DNA of 64,000 bases from Globodera rostochiensis (taxonomy: Eukaryota > Nematoda > Chromadorea > Rhabditida > Heteroderidae). The number at the start of each line of letters is the position of its first letter. The stretch's first letter is position 1. The position numbers and the translations under genes are program-made. Shown one piece after another: positions 1-9,207 of the stretch. A model generated the notes under the pieces. It was not told the DNA's origin. It was given only the letters and a program-made list of their open reading frames with translations, and searched no databases. The stretch is from NCBI GenBank assembly GCA_018350325.1, contig JAEVLN010000032.1, positions 496,001-560,000 on the forward strand. The letters run 5' to 3'.

Positions 1-177
1 AATAATGCCACGCGCGACCTTCGGCCACACTGTGCAATGCCAGCGCAAGACCGGCACGCGCGTCACCAAACGCGTCCTTGCGCAGGCTGTACCGCTTCAG
101 CGTGCTGATCAGCGGGAGATGCGCGGAAATGCATTGGCGTAGGCGTGCGTCCTCCTCAGTGCGCGGCAGCGCGTGCA
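1..177 (-). CDS. Partial exon, possible SLC26-type anion transporter (N-terminal part)
   Basis: A GC-rich open frame runs on the minus strand from about position 177 (possibly a little further right) off the left edge of the window without a stop, about 59 codons. Its base composition is far above that of the flanking DNA, as expected for a real exon. The frame reads LPRTEEDARLR, then a stretch ending LKRYSLRKDAFGDARAGLAL, then ALHSVAEGRAWHY. This resembles the region just before and into the first membrane segment of SLC26/SulP transporters, where families have a Y.l..d..GD..AGl pattern followed by a conserved PQGMAY-like motif; here that motif is degenerate (AEGRAW). No ATG is seen and no strong acceptor: the only AG is in an A-run at 178-179. 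The family assignment is by eye only. It could be a diverged or decaying copy, or another protein. Confidence 0.45.
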
Positions 178-189
178 CTTTTTTGGCGA

Positions 190-1760
190 AATGTTTATTT
201 ATTTTTTTGAATGTAACGGGCGGCGGCAAGCACTTTCAAGTTCATGTGCGATAACCAATCAAAATTTGGCACGCTTATTTATAAAAAATATTTCTGGCAG
301 TTAAATATACTTGCGCTGTCGCTGTTGCCGCTGTTCTGTTGTTGGCAGCTGCGCTTTGTCTGTGCCGGCGTCGTCACAATGGAAATGGAGCGATGCGGCG
401 CCGCCGCCGCGCGGCGCCAACACAACGCGGCGCCACAAAGGTCGGCGGCGCCGCCGCCGCCTTCCGCGTCCGACTGTTCCACAATGGAATCCTTTATTAA
501 GTAACCATTTAAAAATAAATACATTTATTTTAAATTAAAATCTCAATTAATACAACATATAAAGAAGAAATAATTAAAGAAGAGAGTGGTGAGTGATTCC
601 GCCGTTGGTTGGAGGTTAAAACGCCTCAGGCGGAGGCAAAAGATTAGTTGTGATGTTCGAGACCTGAATTTACCGCGACTCGAGACCCCAAAAACCCTGA
701 GGGGTTTTCTCGGGTCGAGACCCGAGAGCAAGACTTTTTTGAAAAAATATTGAATTTTAGGTTCAAAAATTCGGGGAAATGAAAAATGTTAGCCATTTTT
801 ATTAGGGGTTTTTTGGAGAGGACCCCAGCGGTGCTTCAAAATTTTCAACACTAACACGCCCCAAAAAATCCTCGATCCTCGGGCATTAATCAAACACGAA
901 TTAAAAATTAATTTAATAGCTCAATTATATTTATTTTTCATTTTTGCTAGGAAAACATAAATAAAACATAAATAAAATAAAAATAATTTAAAGATGCCTA
1001 TAATAATAATGAACTCACCAAAGAATATTGTCTACGATTTCGGCGCCGTTCGTTAAGAAAGTTGAATTTGGTGTCAAATTCGTCCTGATTTTAAATGAAA
1101 TTTGTCTTTTTAGTTGCTATTTTAATAATAAATAAAATTTAAAAATTTGTTTAATGCCTGCCTGATTCATGGGCGCTCGTCGTACTCCACCAAGCAAATT
1201 GGACGGGTCCATTGGTCTGCAAAAATGGAATGTTCAGCTATTTAACCAGAATAGAGCGGGATTTTCAGGAAAACTCGGGATCGGAATTAGTAAGCAGAGA
1301 TTTTATAAGCCAAAAAAATGGTTCCAAATTCCCGATCAAAAACTGCGGGACTCATTTTTTTGGCACGGAATGGCACTACTCGTAACATTTGAAAATAATA
1401 ATAGCTAAATTTAGCAGATTTTGAGTCTACAAAATTAAAAAAAAACTTGATTTCGTTTCACTAAAATTGCAAGTTCCTTATAGATTCGATGGATGCTTGC
1501 AAAAAAAGTAAAAAAATCAACTCACATATAAGCGCCCGATCGAGATTCTCGATCAAAATCCCGGGAAATCTCGACCGGGATTTTTTTTGAGATTATCGAT
1601 CGAATTTTCGATCGGTCTTCAAGTCCTTTCTCTATATAATAGGCCATAAATTAAAAAAAACTGAATCTCAAGAAGGGGTGGCAGTTTTCTTTGACCTTGG
1701 TCACCCGAAATCGTAAACCGAAATTTTGTGCCTTTCGTGTTAATTTGGTCCGCTTAGGCC
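190..1760. other. Intergenic DNA with GC-rich palindromic patches; no gene recognised
   Basis: No supported gene. The stretch is AT-rich but interrupted by compact GC-rich patches: GGCGCC/GCCGCC repeats at about 395-465, a palindromic CGAGACC-type patch at about 655-735, and a CGATCGAGATT/AATCCCGG inverted-repeat patch at about 1535-1620. Overlapping open frames at 244-540 on both strands are low-complexity Ala/Pro/Arg frames made by the GCC repeats. An open frame at 1169-1408 (+) has no recognisable domain. Confidence 0.5.
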
Positions 1761-1762
1761 CC

Positions 1763-2243
1763 TCAAGGTCTGGCCATCGCTTCGGCACACATTTTAGACA
1801 CAGCCGTAAATGAACATTTTATTTTTGACGAAGAAGGCATTTGCTTAATGCGTTGTGAAATTTCTTTGCGCGGGACGACGGCACACATACCCCGTCCTGT
1901 CCCGTGCCGTGCCATCATCGTTTGGACACCAATTTTTTCCGTGTCCACCCGTGCGTCCCCGGAGGGGAGTGGTTGTGCCCAATCTGTTTGGCGTGCGCGA
2001 TGCGTTCCGCTAATCCGCCGTTCGTTGCCCACTTTTCTCTGGTGCCACTTTTCTCCAAACTCTTGGCACACTCTGTCTTCCCTGGCATTTGCGCTGCTTT
2101 CTGTTCTGATGGCGCCGGGTAGGGGAGATGGCACGATTTGCATAAACTGTTTCATCTCTGCCGATGGAAACCTTATTAATGAGTTTGTGACATTTTTGTG
2201 CCCCCGGGGGGGGGGGAAGTGTGCCCCGAAAGCAATTAGATAG
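1763..2243. other. GC-rich block with competing open frames, coding status unresolved
   Basis: This roughly 480-bp block is clearly GC-richer than its surroundings and is open on both strands. A minus-strand frame enters from 2554 and ends at 1763 (263 codons, but its N-terminal third is AT-rich DNA outside the block). A plus-strand frame covers 1848-2243 (131 codons). Neither shows a domain I recognise; the plus-strand frame contains a hydrophobic run near codons 75-90. Codon choice does not separate them convincingly. It could be an exon of a spliced gene on either strand, or a GC-rich mobile-element remnant. It ends at a run of eleven G at about 2206-2216. Confidence 0.3.
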
Positions 2244-2736
2244 TTTAATGTACTACGTAAAAGGTGGTGGGTGATGAAATCATGAAAAAAGGAAGCAATT
2301 TTAACTGAAAAATCTTTTTTAAATAATAAAGATGCGTCCAAATTGCGTAAGGTCCTTATGGCTTTTATGATGAAAGCATTCTTAAAAAAGGATTTGAAAA
2401 ATAAATAATGAATGGAACTATATTTTGAAATCAGCAAAATCAGTGTGTGTAACATAAAAATTCGCCACAATATATAATATACCGGGCTGTGGTCGGGGGT
2501 AAGACAATTGCCAATGACATAACAGAAAAAATTTGGCAAAATCCAATGAAGCATGATCTGTCTCCAGAATCAATTTTGGTGGACCTTTCAGAGGACCACC
2601 GTATTTTGACCGTAAAAAATATTTGACTTAAAAATTGTACGACAGTTTTTATCAACAAATAAATGATAGCGACAACAAATGATCAGTGATCATTTACAGA
2701 ACACAGCAACACCAAATTCATGCAAACTTCGTTCAA

Positions 2737-3328
2737 TCAGGCAGAATTGTTGACCTGTGTAACTTCTTTTCCATAGTCAAAAAATCTTATAACGCATTTG
2801 CCTAGTGTTTCATGCCAACGACACGTCATGTTTTTTTTTCCACTTTAAACGTTGCTTTAGCACATTCTTCAGGAGTAAGAATTTTGTTGCACTGGCTGAC
2901 TTAATTTAAAAATTTTTTTGGTTTTACATTAAAAAACGGTTAGTATTAAGAATAAAATAAATAAGCATTCGTTGGTTAAATTAAACGCTCATGAATATTA
3001 TTTTTTAATAATGAATTTAAAAAGATAATACTCTTTTTAATGTGTCCATCATAATGAATATCATAATGGCCTTCACCATCACCGTCATGATCAATATCAT
3101 TTTGGTGTCGTGCCTTATCACCAACAGCATAATGATCAATAATATGATAATCGTGTCGTGCCTTATCACCATCACTACTAAAAATAAAAGGGAATAATGA
3201 TTAAGTATTTTTAATATAATGTAGAAACGAATTTGTTAGTCAGTAGTTTTAAATACTTACCATCCAAATGTTTCAAGTGTCAAGTTGTTGAGCAGAATTA
3301 AGCAAATACAAATTGCGACAGAATGCAT
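2737..3328 (-). pseudogene. Gene A: secreted cysteine peptide with Asp/His-rich variable exon, frameshifted
   Basis: Three exons on the minus strand: 3261-3328, 3032-3177 and 2737-2899, separated by GT..AG introns of 83 and 132 bases with matching phases (2, then 1). Exon 1 starts MHSVAICICLILL, a signal peptide, so the product would be secreted. Exon 2 codes 48 residues, strikingly rich in Asp (11) and His (8), with GDKARH twice and HYD twice. Exon 3 begins with C-x8-C and, after a one-base shift, continues C-x-W-x6-C, the pattern of genes B and C. The shift lies in an A9 run (2831-2839 on the plus strand), where ten bases would keep the frame; as written the protein stops after about 95 residues. 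Either a decayed copy or a homopolymer sequencing error. No domain family is recognised; architecture suggests a host-interaction effector (inference). Confidence 0.7.
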
Positions 3329-3390
3329 TGCTTTTAAAATTTAACAGGTAAAATATATATTTATAAGTGTATATACATAATTCGTTGAGC

Positions 3391-3400
3391 CTTTTATAGC
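3391..3400 (-). promoter_or_regulatory. TATA box of gene A
   Basis: On the minus strand this reads GCTATAAAAG, about 63 bases upstream of the gene A start codon, which leaves room for a short 5' leader. The same word is at the same place upstream of genes B and C. Confidence 0.65.
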
Positions 3401-3403
3401 TTA

Positions 3404-3637
3404 TAAACGCAAAAACATCAAAAAGCTACTGTTGAAATTCCAAAAACATCAAAAAGTTATTCCAAAAACATATTCCAAAAACATCAAAAAGTTACTGTTA
3501 AAATTCCAAAAACTTCAAGAAGTTACTGTTAAAATTCCAAAATCATCAAAAAGTTATTCCAAAAACATCAAAAATTACTGTTAAAATTCCAAAAACATCA
3601 AAAAGTTATTCCAAAAACATCAAAAAGATACTGTTAT
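3404..3637 (-). repeat. Promoter-proximal minisatellite upstream of gene A
   Basis: About nine imperfect units of the type AAAAACATCAAAAAGTTACT (plus strand), many with GTTGAAATTCC or a shortened ATTCC end, so unit lengths vary from 13 to 31 bases. The array starts directly upstream of the TATA box. Gene A has more units than genes B and C (six), so the array length varies between paralogues. It could hold repeated factor-binding sites. Confidence 0.75.
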
Positions 3638-3893
3638 TATAAATAAACTTATGATTTTAAATGACTAACAAAAAATCATATGAATCCCTGTATCAGTGAA
3701 TAGGTAAGTGCACTTTTTGTTATAATGCGAAATAAAAAGAAAATTGAAAAATAATTTTACTAGAGTCACACACAAATATAATATGAAAAAATCTTCAATT
3801 TCAGCCCTTAAATTGGCATATTTTTTGCCGTCTCTCTGTTTCACGACGCAAATAAAATGCCCTCCCTTTTTTCTTTCTTTTCATTTATTGATT

Positions 3894-3909
3894 ATGCCAA
3901 ATTTGGCAT
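3894..3909. promoter_or_regulatory. Palindromic ATGCCA pair (DOG-box-like) upstream of gene A
   Basis: A perfect 16-base palindrome, ATGCCAAATTTGGCAT, with a further TGGCAT at 3814-3819. ATGCCA is the hexamer proposed as the dorsal-gland (DOG box) promoter motif in Globodera. These lie about 490-580 bases upstream of the gene A start. The same sites recur at 9499-9514 and 15110-15125. Function here is inference. Confidence 0.3.
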
Positions 3910-6659
3910 TTCAACAATTCAATCCCATTCTATACATTCGCTTATATGTATATAGAAATGATTAGAAAAAATGCTATGGAAATATTTCAGAATTTTACTT
4001 TTATTGATTGATCGTTTCATTTAGAGTTGTCGGGAACGGGATCCCGACCGGGACCGGACGGGAAATTCCCAGTTTTTCAAATCCCAATCCCAGTCCCAGT
4101 TTTTGAAAAGTCGAAATCCCGGATCCTGCCCCGGTCGGGCCGTGAGTGGTGGGGACAGTTAAAGTGTGGGTGGGGTCGGAGTTCAGATCCCCGATTGTGC
4201 TAGTGATTTATTCGGACTTTTCTGAACATTTACGGTGGTGTAAAGAATTCTAAATTGTTTATGTATTTAATTTTGAAATATTTATTTTACGAGATACAAG
4301 TTATAACGAGTTCAATAAAAAAATATTAATTCTAAATTTGCTTTTATCTTTTTTAAATTTATAGTTGAATTGTTTGCCGGGGCCAACTGTAATATCTTTT
4401 AATATTTTTTTTGTATTTTTATTTTTATGCATTTATTTTGCAGATATTGAGTTATTAATCTTATCATCATTTCTTAAATATTTTAGTTAATTCAATCATT
4501 ACTTAAATAGAATTTTTTAAAGGGCTTTTGAAGAAATTCCTAGCAGCGGAAGCTACTACCACTAACCCAGAATATCTCCTCTATCCTGCAGCCATTTTAA
4601 GGTGCAAATATGATGATAAAGATGGCATTTTTAGGGACTAAAAAACAATTATTCAATTTATTACTTCAGTTAAAATTAAAGTGGCAAAATAGGGCTAATG
4701 CATTTAAAAAGTCATTATGCATTTTGGTTTGAAAAATTTTTTGAAAATTTCGGGAAAAAAGTGCCAAAATAGAGACTAAAAACGCGTTACAAAATAAGGA
4801 TTTATTCTCAAAAAGGCCAAAATAATATTGGGGTTTCTATTAGTATTATTTTACTATTTATATTAATTTAAGCTAGGAATAGATAAATATTTATGCTTTT
4901 TTGATTAGTTATTTAGTGAAATATAATAAATGTTAGGTTTTAGTAAGCATATTGTTAATTGGTAATCTCACATTACTTATATATAGTCTCATCCTTTTGT
5001 TTTAATTTTACTTATCTGAATTAAGTTTTGCCAACAAGTAGCCTCCCGAAAGGATTGACAACTTTTTTGTTTCGCAAACTGATCGAGCTTCCATGAAGAA
5101 CCAATCGACAAAATATATTTTTTGTTTTAAAAATTTTATACGTTTATATTAATCTAATTCTATCCAAATTTCGGCTATTTGAGATTTACATTGATAAATT
5201 TTCTCTTTTCAGTACTTCTTTCATTACAATTTTCTTTTTTAGTAGTTATTTTAATTAATGTTATTTAAGGTTTTGAATTAGATGGTCAATAAATGATTAT
5301 TTGTTGTTACTCACTTTTAAATTAACATTTCTATTGGATTCAAAGAAAAGAAGCTCGTAATATTTTTCTTTTAAGTTTATAATTATTTTTTATTTTAACT
5401 TTATAATTTTTTTAGTCTGGAGTGAAAAATCATATTTTAGGCAAAATAAAATAACATGTTAACTTTTCTTTTGATTTTCTTTCCGATTTAAGATCCGCCC
5501 TTGCCTTCACTCCATTTCCGTTACCGTCGTCGGGATTCCATCTAATTTAATGATAATAATTTTATGAATATAAGGCGTAGTTGTTATTATTATTTTATTG
5601 TATTGGGTGTTTAAATATTAGTAATTTATATTTTCGAATTGTTTTTGCTGCACAGGCAGTTAAAAATTGGCCAATTTGTCGTTCAATTATTTTCATCTTA
5701 TCTTGCATATTTAAGTGATTGTTAATTCCATATAGGTGTAGTTTTATTTATGTTATACTGCAATTTTAGTTTCTGGACACGTTCTGTTTGAGCTAATATT
5801 TTCTGTTGCTCTAAAATATTTTTATTTTGCTCTTATTGAGTTTTATTTTAATATACATAATCAGAATACTTTTATTTTAATATAGACATAATCAGAATAC
5901 TTTTTGATGATTTGTAATACTTTTCCACTTTTTCCACTTGACCATTTTTAACATTTTCTTTTGGCATTTAAATAAATTATGATAACTTTAGTTGCTTCAT
6001 TAGTGAGTTGAACTGGTTAAATTTTAAACTATTTTAAGCAGTGAAATTTTTGTTTTTGTTGTGTGAATATAATACTTTTTATTAAAACATGTCTTTAAGC
6101 TAAAACGTTTGTATTTTTAATATGTATTTGACAAATTATTTAAATTTTTTGTTTATTTTAACTTCATTCTTGCACCTTTCATTTTAATTTAAGGGTAAAT
6201 TTAATTACCATTAAAATTTTAGATTTACCTAATTAGTAATCTACTAAAATTTTAGTTATTTATTTGGCCCGATGGCAGAAGGCTATAGAAAAAAGAAGAG
6301 ATTTATCGTTGCTATGAGTTAATATTATGCTTAGGTACTTTACTTAAAAATAGATTATAAAAAAAATTGATTTGTCAGTAATGCCTTTTCAGACGCGCTT
6401 ACAAGCGGCACAACCGCGTTTGAAACGCATCATCTAGAAAACAGGCCCAACATATTTGATCACGGCCATGATTTGGTTTCATTCCAAGTCGAATTTGGTC
6501 GATTCAGTTTTCCTCATTACGGTAAAACAAGTTTTCGCTAAATAAATCTCAATTTTATTATATTAAATATTAAATTTGTAGCTCCATTCTATATTTTGAG
6601 TTATTTTTTATTCCAGTGGCTGCTAATATAATTTTAACTTTTTATCTTTTTGTTTCAAA

Positions 6660-7510
6660 TGTCGGAATTGGGGCCGGGCTGGTTGGGTGGAGGAGCGTGG
6701 GGGGACGGTGGCGAACACGGTCGCCAAAAGCAATAAGACGAAGAAAATGAATTCAATGTGTGCTTTATTCTCTCGCTCAAACTTGGGTAATTAAACCCTA
6801 TTTACAATGAAATGAACCCCAAATGAATTGAATTGATCACTGGGGGGTTGAAATGGGTAAATCCCCGGACAATTGGTGAAGGCCCGGGAAAGGGACTGAG
6901 TGATGTGAGTGAGTGGAAGGCCAAAGCCGGGGGCAATTGAATGTGGTTGGACAATTGGGCCCGGACCAAGGGGCAAATGGTACATTGAATTGTGGCATGT
7001 TGGATTGACACGGATGCCCGCAAATGAATTGGTGGGAAATTGATCAAAGTGAAAGATCAACAACTTTTGGCCTCAAAGGACCGCAAGTTTATGAATGCCT
7101 CGCAAGGGCAATTGGGCAAATGTGAATTGAAGGGGTTTGCCCAAAGGAAGGAAATTAGAAGGGGCCGGGCCTCAAGCAGTGCTGGGAAAACAACGGGGCG
7201 GGGCCGAGCAAATGTTTGGGATGGGAGGTGCAGTTGAACTGCTCGACATTGTGGGGACAATGGTTGTACAATTGGAAGAGAAATGATTGGTGGATTGCTT
7301 GGGTGAGTGTATTTATGGGCCATTTGTTGATGAACGAAATCAAAGTACGTTGGGGTTGATAAGAGCCCTGCCCACAGAAGAGGGACATTGGAGTGTTCTT
7401 TGGTGCCGCCCCGCTGAGGGGGGGGGGGTTGGCAAACGATGAGTGACATTTGGAGGGGGGAGGGTGGTAAACATGTGCATGTGTGAGGGGGGGGGGTGAA
7501 CTTGCCCTTC
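6660..7510. other. G-rich block inside tandem unit 1
   Basis: About 850 bases of strongly G-skewed sequence on the plus strand, with many ACAATTGG/CAATTGG words, GGGGCCGGGC clusters and runs of 10-11 G near 7419-7430 and 7486-7496. Open frames exist on both strands (minus 6791-7063 and 7057-7449, plus 7040-7237), but none has a recognisable domain. The two unit copies differ here by a 3-base insertion that leaves the minus frame open (90 versus 91 codons), which is weak evidence for coding at best. It may be a mobile-element body or a G-quadruplex-prone element. Confidence 0.4.
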
Positions 7511-7960
7511 CCTTATCACTTCCCCATCAGTCGATCAAATTTTGATCGACCGGAATCCTCAAATTCCGACACAAATGTTTGCAATCAGTCGTTAAATAAT
7601 TTAATTCATCTCGAATAACTTTAAATAGTTTAATTCAATAATAACGCGTGGTCCTTGTTTTACATATTTATCAATTTCGCCCATTTAAATCTAAACTTTT
7701 CCTTTATAATTAAAAAAATTTAAAATGAATAATTTTAACAAATTTAATTTGTTCTCCTTATCGCAAAGTTATTACTTTTTAGTCATTTGATATTTTTTAA
7801 ATTATTTAAATTATATTTATAAGTATAAACACTACTTTTTCATAAAATCGCTCTTTCCTTAATTTTCAAAAATTTAAAACCGGTTCAAAAACCGTTTTAA
7901 CTTCTCAATTTTGATTTTCTATCGACTGTTTTCTGTTTACAGTTGTCTGCAGAGAAAGGG

Positions 7961-8373
7961 GCCTATAAAAGTGGTTTTGAGTGATTTCGAGTCTGGGAGC
8001 TATGATACATATTTACCCTGACCCCGACCGTAAAATTTGCCACAATATGGCCTGTGATCGGGTAAAAAAGACCATTTTCAAGGAGATAACAGAAAAAATT
8101 TGGCAAAATCCAATGACGCATAATCTGTTGCCAAAATCAATTTTAGGAGGGCACCAGAGGACCACCGTATTTTTAAGCGTAAATTTTTTTGACAATCAAA
8201 AAACTTGGCCGACAGTTTTTATCAACAAAGATAGCACACCAAATGATCAACAAAACAACAACACCACCAAATTCCTGCAAAAGTCGTTCAGTCACACAGC
8301 ATTGACTGCTGCTGGCGCTGGCACTGGTTTGAATGATAACAACATGCATCTTTGTTCCTCTTCATTCCAATAG
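7961..8373 (+). other. TATA-led open frame antisense to gene B exon 3; coding doubtful
   Basis: CCTATAAAAGTGG at about 7961-7973 is followed after some 30 bases by an ATG at 8002 and an open frame to 8373 (123 codons from that ATG). The frame overlaps exon 3 of gene B on the opposite strand, so its last part is antisense shadow. In the diverged unit (2453-2760) the same DNA is frameshifted and interrupted, which argues against a conserved protein. The TATA word is kept in the remnant at 17847-17857. A plus-strand transcript running into gene B is possible. No domain recognised. Confidence 0.25.
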
Positions 8374-8815
8374 CACGTAATCTGCTTCGTTCCTTCGATA
8401 TTCGTAAACTTTGCTGCTTTACATTTTTCACGAGTATCAGGTTCGTAGCACTTGTCGACTTAATTTAAAAATATTTTTGTATTACATGAAAAAACGGTTA
8501 GTTAGTTAGCATTAAGAATAAAATAAATAAACATACATATTCGTCGGTTAAATTAATGCTCATGAATATTATTTTTTGAATAATGAATTTAAAAAGATAA
8601 TACTGAATTGCTTGTGCATAATACTGTCCATGTATCTCTTCTGATACTCTCGTGCCTTTTCACCATCACTACTAAAATAAAAGGGAATAATGATTAGATT
8701 TTTAAATATAATATAGAAACGAATTTGTTAGTCTGAAGTTTTTAAATACTTACCATCCAAATGTTTCAAGTGTCACGTTAGTGAGCAGAATAATACAAAT
8801 TGCGACTGAATGCAT
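8292..8815 (-). CDS. Gene B: secreted hypervariable cysteine peptide
   Basis: Three exons on the minus strand: 8754-8815, 8604-8671 and 8292-8458, joined across GT..AG introns of 82 and 145 bases; phases match at both junctions and give 98 residues ending at TGA. Exon 1 codes a signal peptide (MHSVAICIILLTNVTL). Exon 2 codes a short Lys/Arg/Met-rich segment (SDGEKAREYQKRYMD...). Exon 3 carries four cysteines, at residues 47, 56, 72 and 81, as C-x8-C and C-x-W-x6-C, then a Pro/Ala-rich tail; Cys21 spans the first junction. Compared with gene A, both introns and the DNA after the stop align closely while the mature region shares little beyond the cysteines, Trp and a few residues. Expected role: secreted, disulfide-bonded, probably acting outside the cell, possibly a host effector (inference). 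No known family recognised. Confidence 0.75.
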
Positions 8816-8870
8816 TGCTTTTAAAATTAAAGGAAATATATTTTATAAGTGTATTACATAATTCGCTGAG

Positions 8871-8880
8871 CCTTTTATAG
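8871..8880 (-). promoter_or_regulatory. TATA box of gene B
   Basis: CTATAAAAGG on the minus strand, about 56 bases upstream of the ATG at 8815. Transcription should begin near 8840, giving a leader of roughly 25-30 bases. Confidence 0.65.
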
Positions 8881-8890
8881 CTTATAAACA

Positions 8891-9076
8891 CAAAAACATC
8901 AAAAAGTTACTGTTGTAATTCCAAAAACATCGTTACTGTTGAAATTCCAAAAACATCAAAAAGTTACTGTTCTAATCAAAAAACATCAAAAAGTTACTGT
9001 TGAAATTCCAAAAACATAAAAAGTTACTGTTGTAATCAAAAAACATCAAAAAGTTACTGTTGAAATTCCAAAAAGC
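8891..9076 (-). repeat. Promoter-proximal minisatellite upstream of gene B
   Basis: Six units of 26-31 bases of the type AAAAACATCAAAAAGTTACT followed by GTTGAAATTCC or GTTGTAATCA (plus strand). The array abuts the TATA box, as in gene A, and ends at a GCCCGGGGC patch. Confidence 0.75.
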
Positions 9077-9136
9077 CCGGGGCATATGCTATTTAAAAAA
9101 AAGGTAGTTTGTCCACTCTCTGATTGGGATGCTTAG

Positions 9137-9207
9137 CAGGGTGACCACCATAATACCTGATTTGTCAAGTTTTTCCTGATTTTTGAGTTTTGTCGATGGT
9201 CACCCTG
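9137..9207. mobile_element. 71-bp hairpin MITE with CAGGGTGACCA ends
   Basis: Perfect 11-base terminal inverted repeats, CAGGGTGACCA and TGGTCACCCTG, enclose about 49 bases. The CAGGG start resembles hAT ends, but the 8-base flanks (ATGCTTAG, AATCCTAG) agree at only five positions. It is absent from the diverged unit, so it inserted after that unit split off. A second copy is at 14748-14818. Confidence 0.6.

Larger units (their letters stand above)
2453..4234. repeat. Older diverged unit of the 5.6-kb tandem array (partial)
   Basis: This segment is collinear with 8030-9843 of the next unit but clearly diverged from it, with many substitutions and indels. It carries gene A. It lacks the 71-bp hairpin element present in the other units and has a 78-bp segment in the opposite orientation (3646-3723 compared with 9239-9316). 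Its start is close to 2453; no match to the neighbouring unit is seen to the left. Confidence 0.8.

Noticed and set aside
3744..3965. 73-codon ORF present three times (also 9349, 14960)
   Set aside because: Lies in the upstream region of genes A-C with no domain; recurrence is due to the array.
7040..7449. ORFs on both strands in the G-rich block, repeated at 12651-13060
   Set aside because: Open on both strands because of base skew; no domain, no start context. Repetition only reflects the 5.6-kb duplication.
8569..8815. Two-exon version of gene B ending at the TAA at 8569
   Set aside because: The conserved word GTATTATCTTTTTAAATTCA is the start of intron 2; splicing to the exon at 8458 restores a phase-matched cysteine domain seen in both paralogues.
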